This document shows, piece after piece, positions 6,676 to 7,021 of a DNA stretch of 7,021 bases. The notes beneath the pieces are model-generated. The model was given only the letters and a program-made list of their open reading frames with translations. It was not told the DNA's origin and ran no database searches. The translations under genes were made by a program, and so were the position numbers. Position 1 is the stretch's first letter; each line of letters opens with the position of its first letter. This DNA is from Saprospiraceae bacterium (GTDB taxonomy: Bacteria > Bacteroidota > Bacteroidia > Chitinophagales > Saprospiraceae). The DNA lies in the NCBI GenBank assembly GCA_007134625.1, contig SLKL01000097.1:1-7021 (forward strand). The letters run 5' to 3'.

Positions 6676-6697
6676 TGTGCAAGCGGCACTTGCACAA
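6676..6697. repeat. Second copy of the palindromic unit in the nuclease gene
   Basis: This 22-base segment matches 6640-6661 at 20 positions and lies exactly 36 bases (12 codons) away. It also forms its own hairpin, TGTGCAAG with CTTGCACA around 5 bases. The encoded protein repeats VQVPLA with HSKNKF between the two units. The distance keeps the reading frame. Confidence 0.85.
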
Positions 6698-7021
6698 TTG
6701 GAAATTGGGGGTAGGCTTTGGCAAAAGCTCGCATATATTTGAGGTTACGCACAGAAAAACCTGAATTGTCGGGAAAATTCTTAGCCAAATCGCTTGCCAA
6801 AAGGTCAATTACTTTACTGCCCAACCATTTTCGTTTTGCTTTTCAAGAATAGAATTTCCAATTTCCCAATAAAGCGTAAGCATTTCGGAATTGACCCTAA
6901 AGGCTGTTTTAGTTTGAGCAAGTTTGATTTTTGTGGTAATAAATTCTGCCCAATTTTTATAGTCATTATGTTGTGTGATTTCATTACTCATTTCACTCAT
7001 TCTTCTTTCAATTATAAAGTT

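Larger units (their letters stand above)
5946..7000 (-). pseudogene. DUF1016/YhcG-type PD-(D/E)XK nuclease, broken by one frameshift
   Basis: Two frames together make a full-length protein of about 351 residues. The first (7000 to 6821) gives the DUF1016 N-terminal helical domain through LTLYWEIGNSILEKQNENGW. The second continues GSKVIDLLASDLAKNFP and runs to the TAA at 5946-5948. The join needs one extra G in the GGG run at 6820-6822; as written, the first frame stops after 63 codons. The C-terminal domain has the nuclease core: acidic D250 in KIDLLFYH and E265-x-K267 in VVIELKAG (restored numbering), so catalytic residues are intact. A purine-rich GAAAGAAG precedes the ATG at 7000. Members of this family are commonly found near restriction-modification and other accessory genes; the cellular role is not well established. 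The DNA is visibly richer in A+T than the xdh genes, suggesting acquisition. A sequencing error is an alternative to true gene loss. Confidence 0.85.

Noticed and set aside
6636..6697. Paired repeats as a minimal CRISPR array
   Set aside because: Only two units, imperfect, with a 14-base gap, and they lie in frame within a protein-coding gene.

Overview
The window reads as a chromosomal stretch from a member of the Bacteroidota. Three things suggest this: there are no strong Shine-Dalgarno sequences, the candidate promoter upstream of xdhA fits the Bacteroidota TTTG / TAnnTTTG pattern, and the protein families and codon preference fit a moderate-GC, A+T-leaning genome. This placement is inference; no marker gene is present. 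Except for a short piece at the left edge, all genes lie on the minus strand, so transcription runs from high to low coordinates.

Layout, left to right. Positions 1-128 hold the last 41 codons of a plus-strand gene that looks like the end of a class III adenylate/guanylate cyclase. It converges on the xdh operon. Positions 226-5717 are a xanthine dehydrogenase (molybdenum hydroxylase) operon, in transcription order: xdhA-type FeS/FAD subunit (5717-4311), xdhB-type molybdopterin subunit (about 3921-1624), a small multi-pass membrane protein (1640-1161) and the XdhC maturation factor (1170-226). The last three genes overlap by 17 and 10 bases, which points to coupled translation. XdhA carries electrons from the Mo site through two [2Fe-2S] clusters to FAD, XdhB binds the Mo cofactor and purine substrate, and XdhC is the expected sulfuration and insertion chaperone for the cofactor. 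Positions 5946-7000 hold a complete but frameshifted DUF1016/YhcG-type PD-(D/E)XK nuclease gene, visibly richer in A+T than the xdh genes.

The most unusual region is 3908-4337, between xdhA and xdhB. The junction of the two genes is present twice, 393 bases apart. The copy next to xdhA keeps the intact xdhA end and an ATGA overlap, with the ATG that would start xdhB, but runs into unrelated sequence after about five codons. The copy next to xdhB carries a degenerate xdhA tail and the real xdhB head, but its start codon is ATA instead of ATG. The roughly 330 bases between the copies hold AT-rich sequence with a small tandem repeat and hairpins and no convincing gene. The result looks like an insertion or recombination scar that separated the two subunits and left xdhB without a normal start. 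I see no CRISPR array, tRNA, rRNA, transposase or wholly new defence system here.
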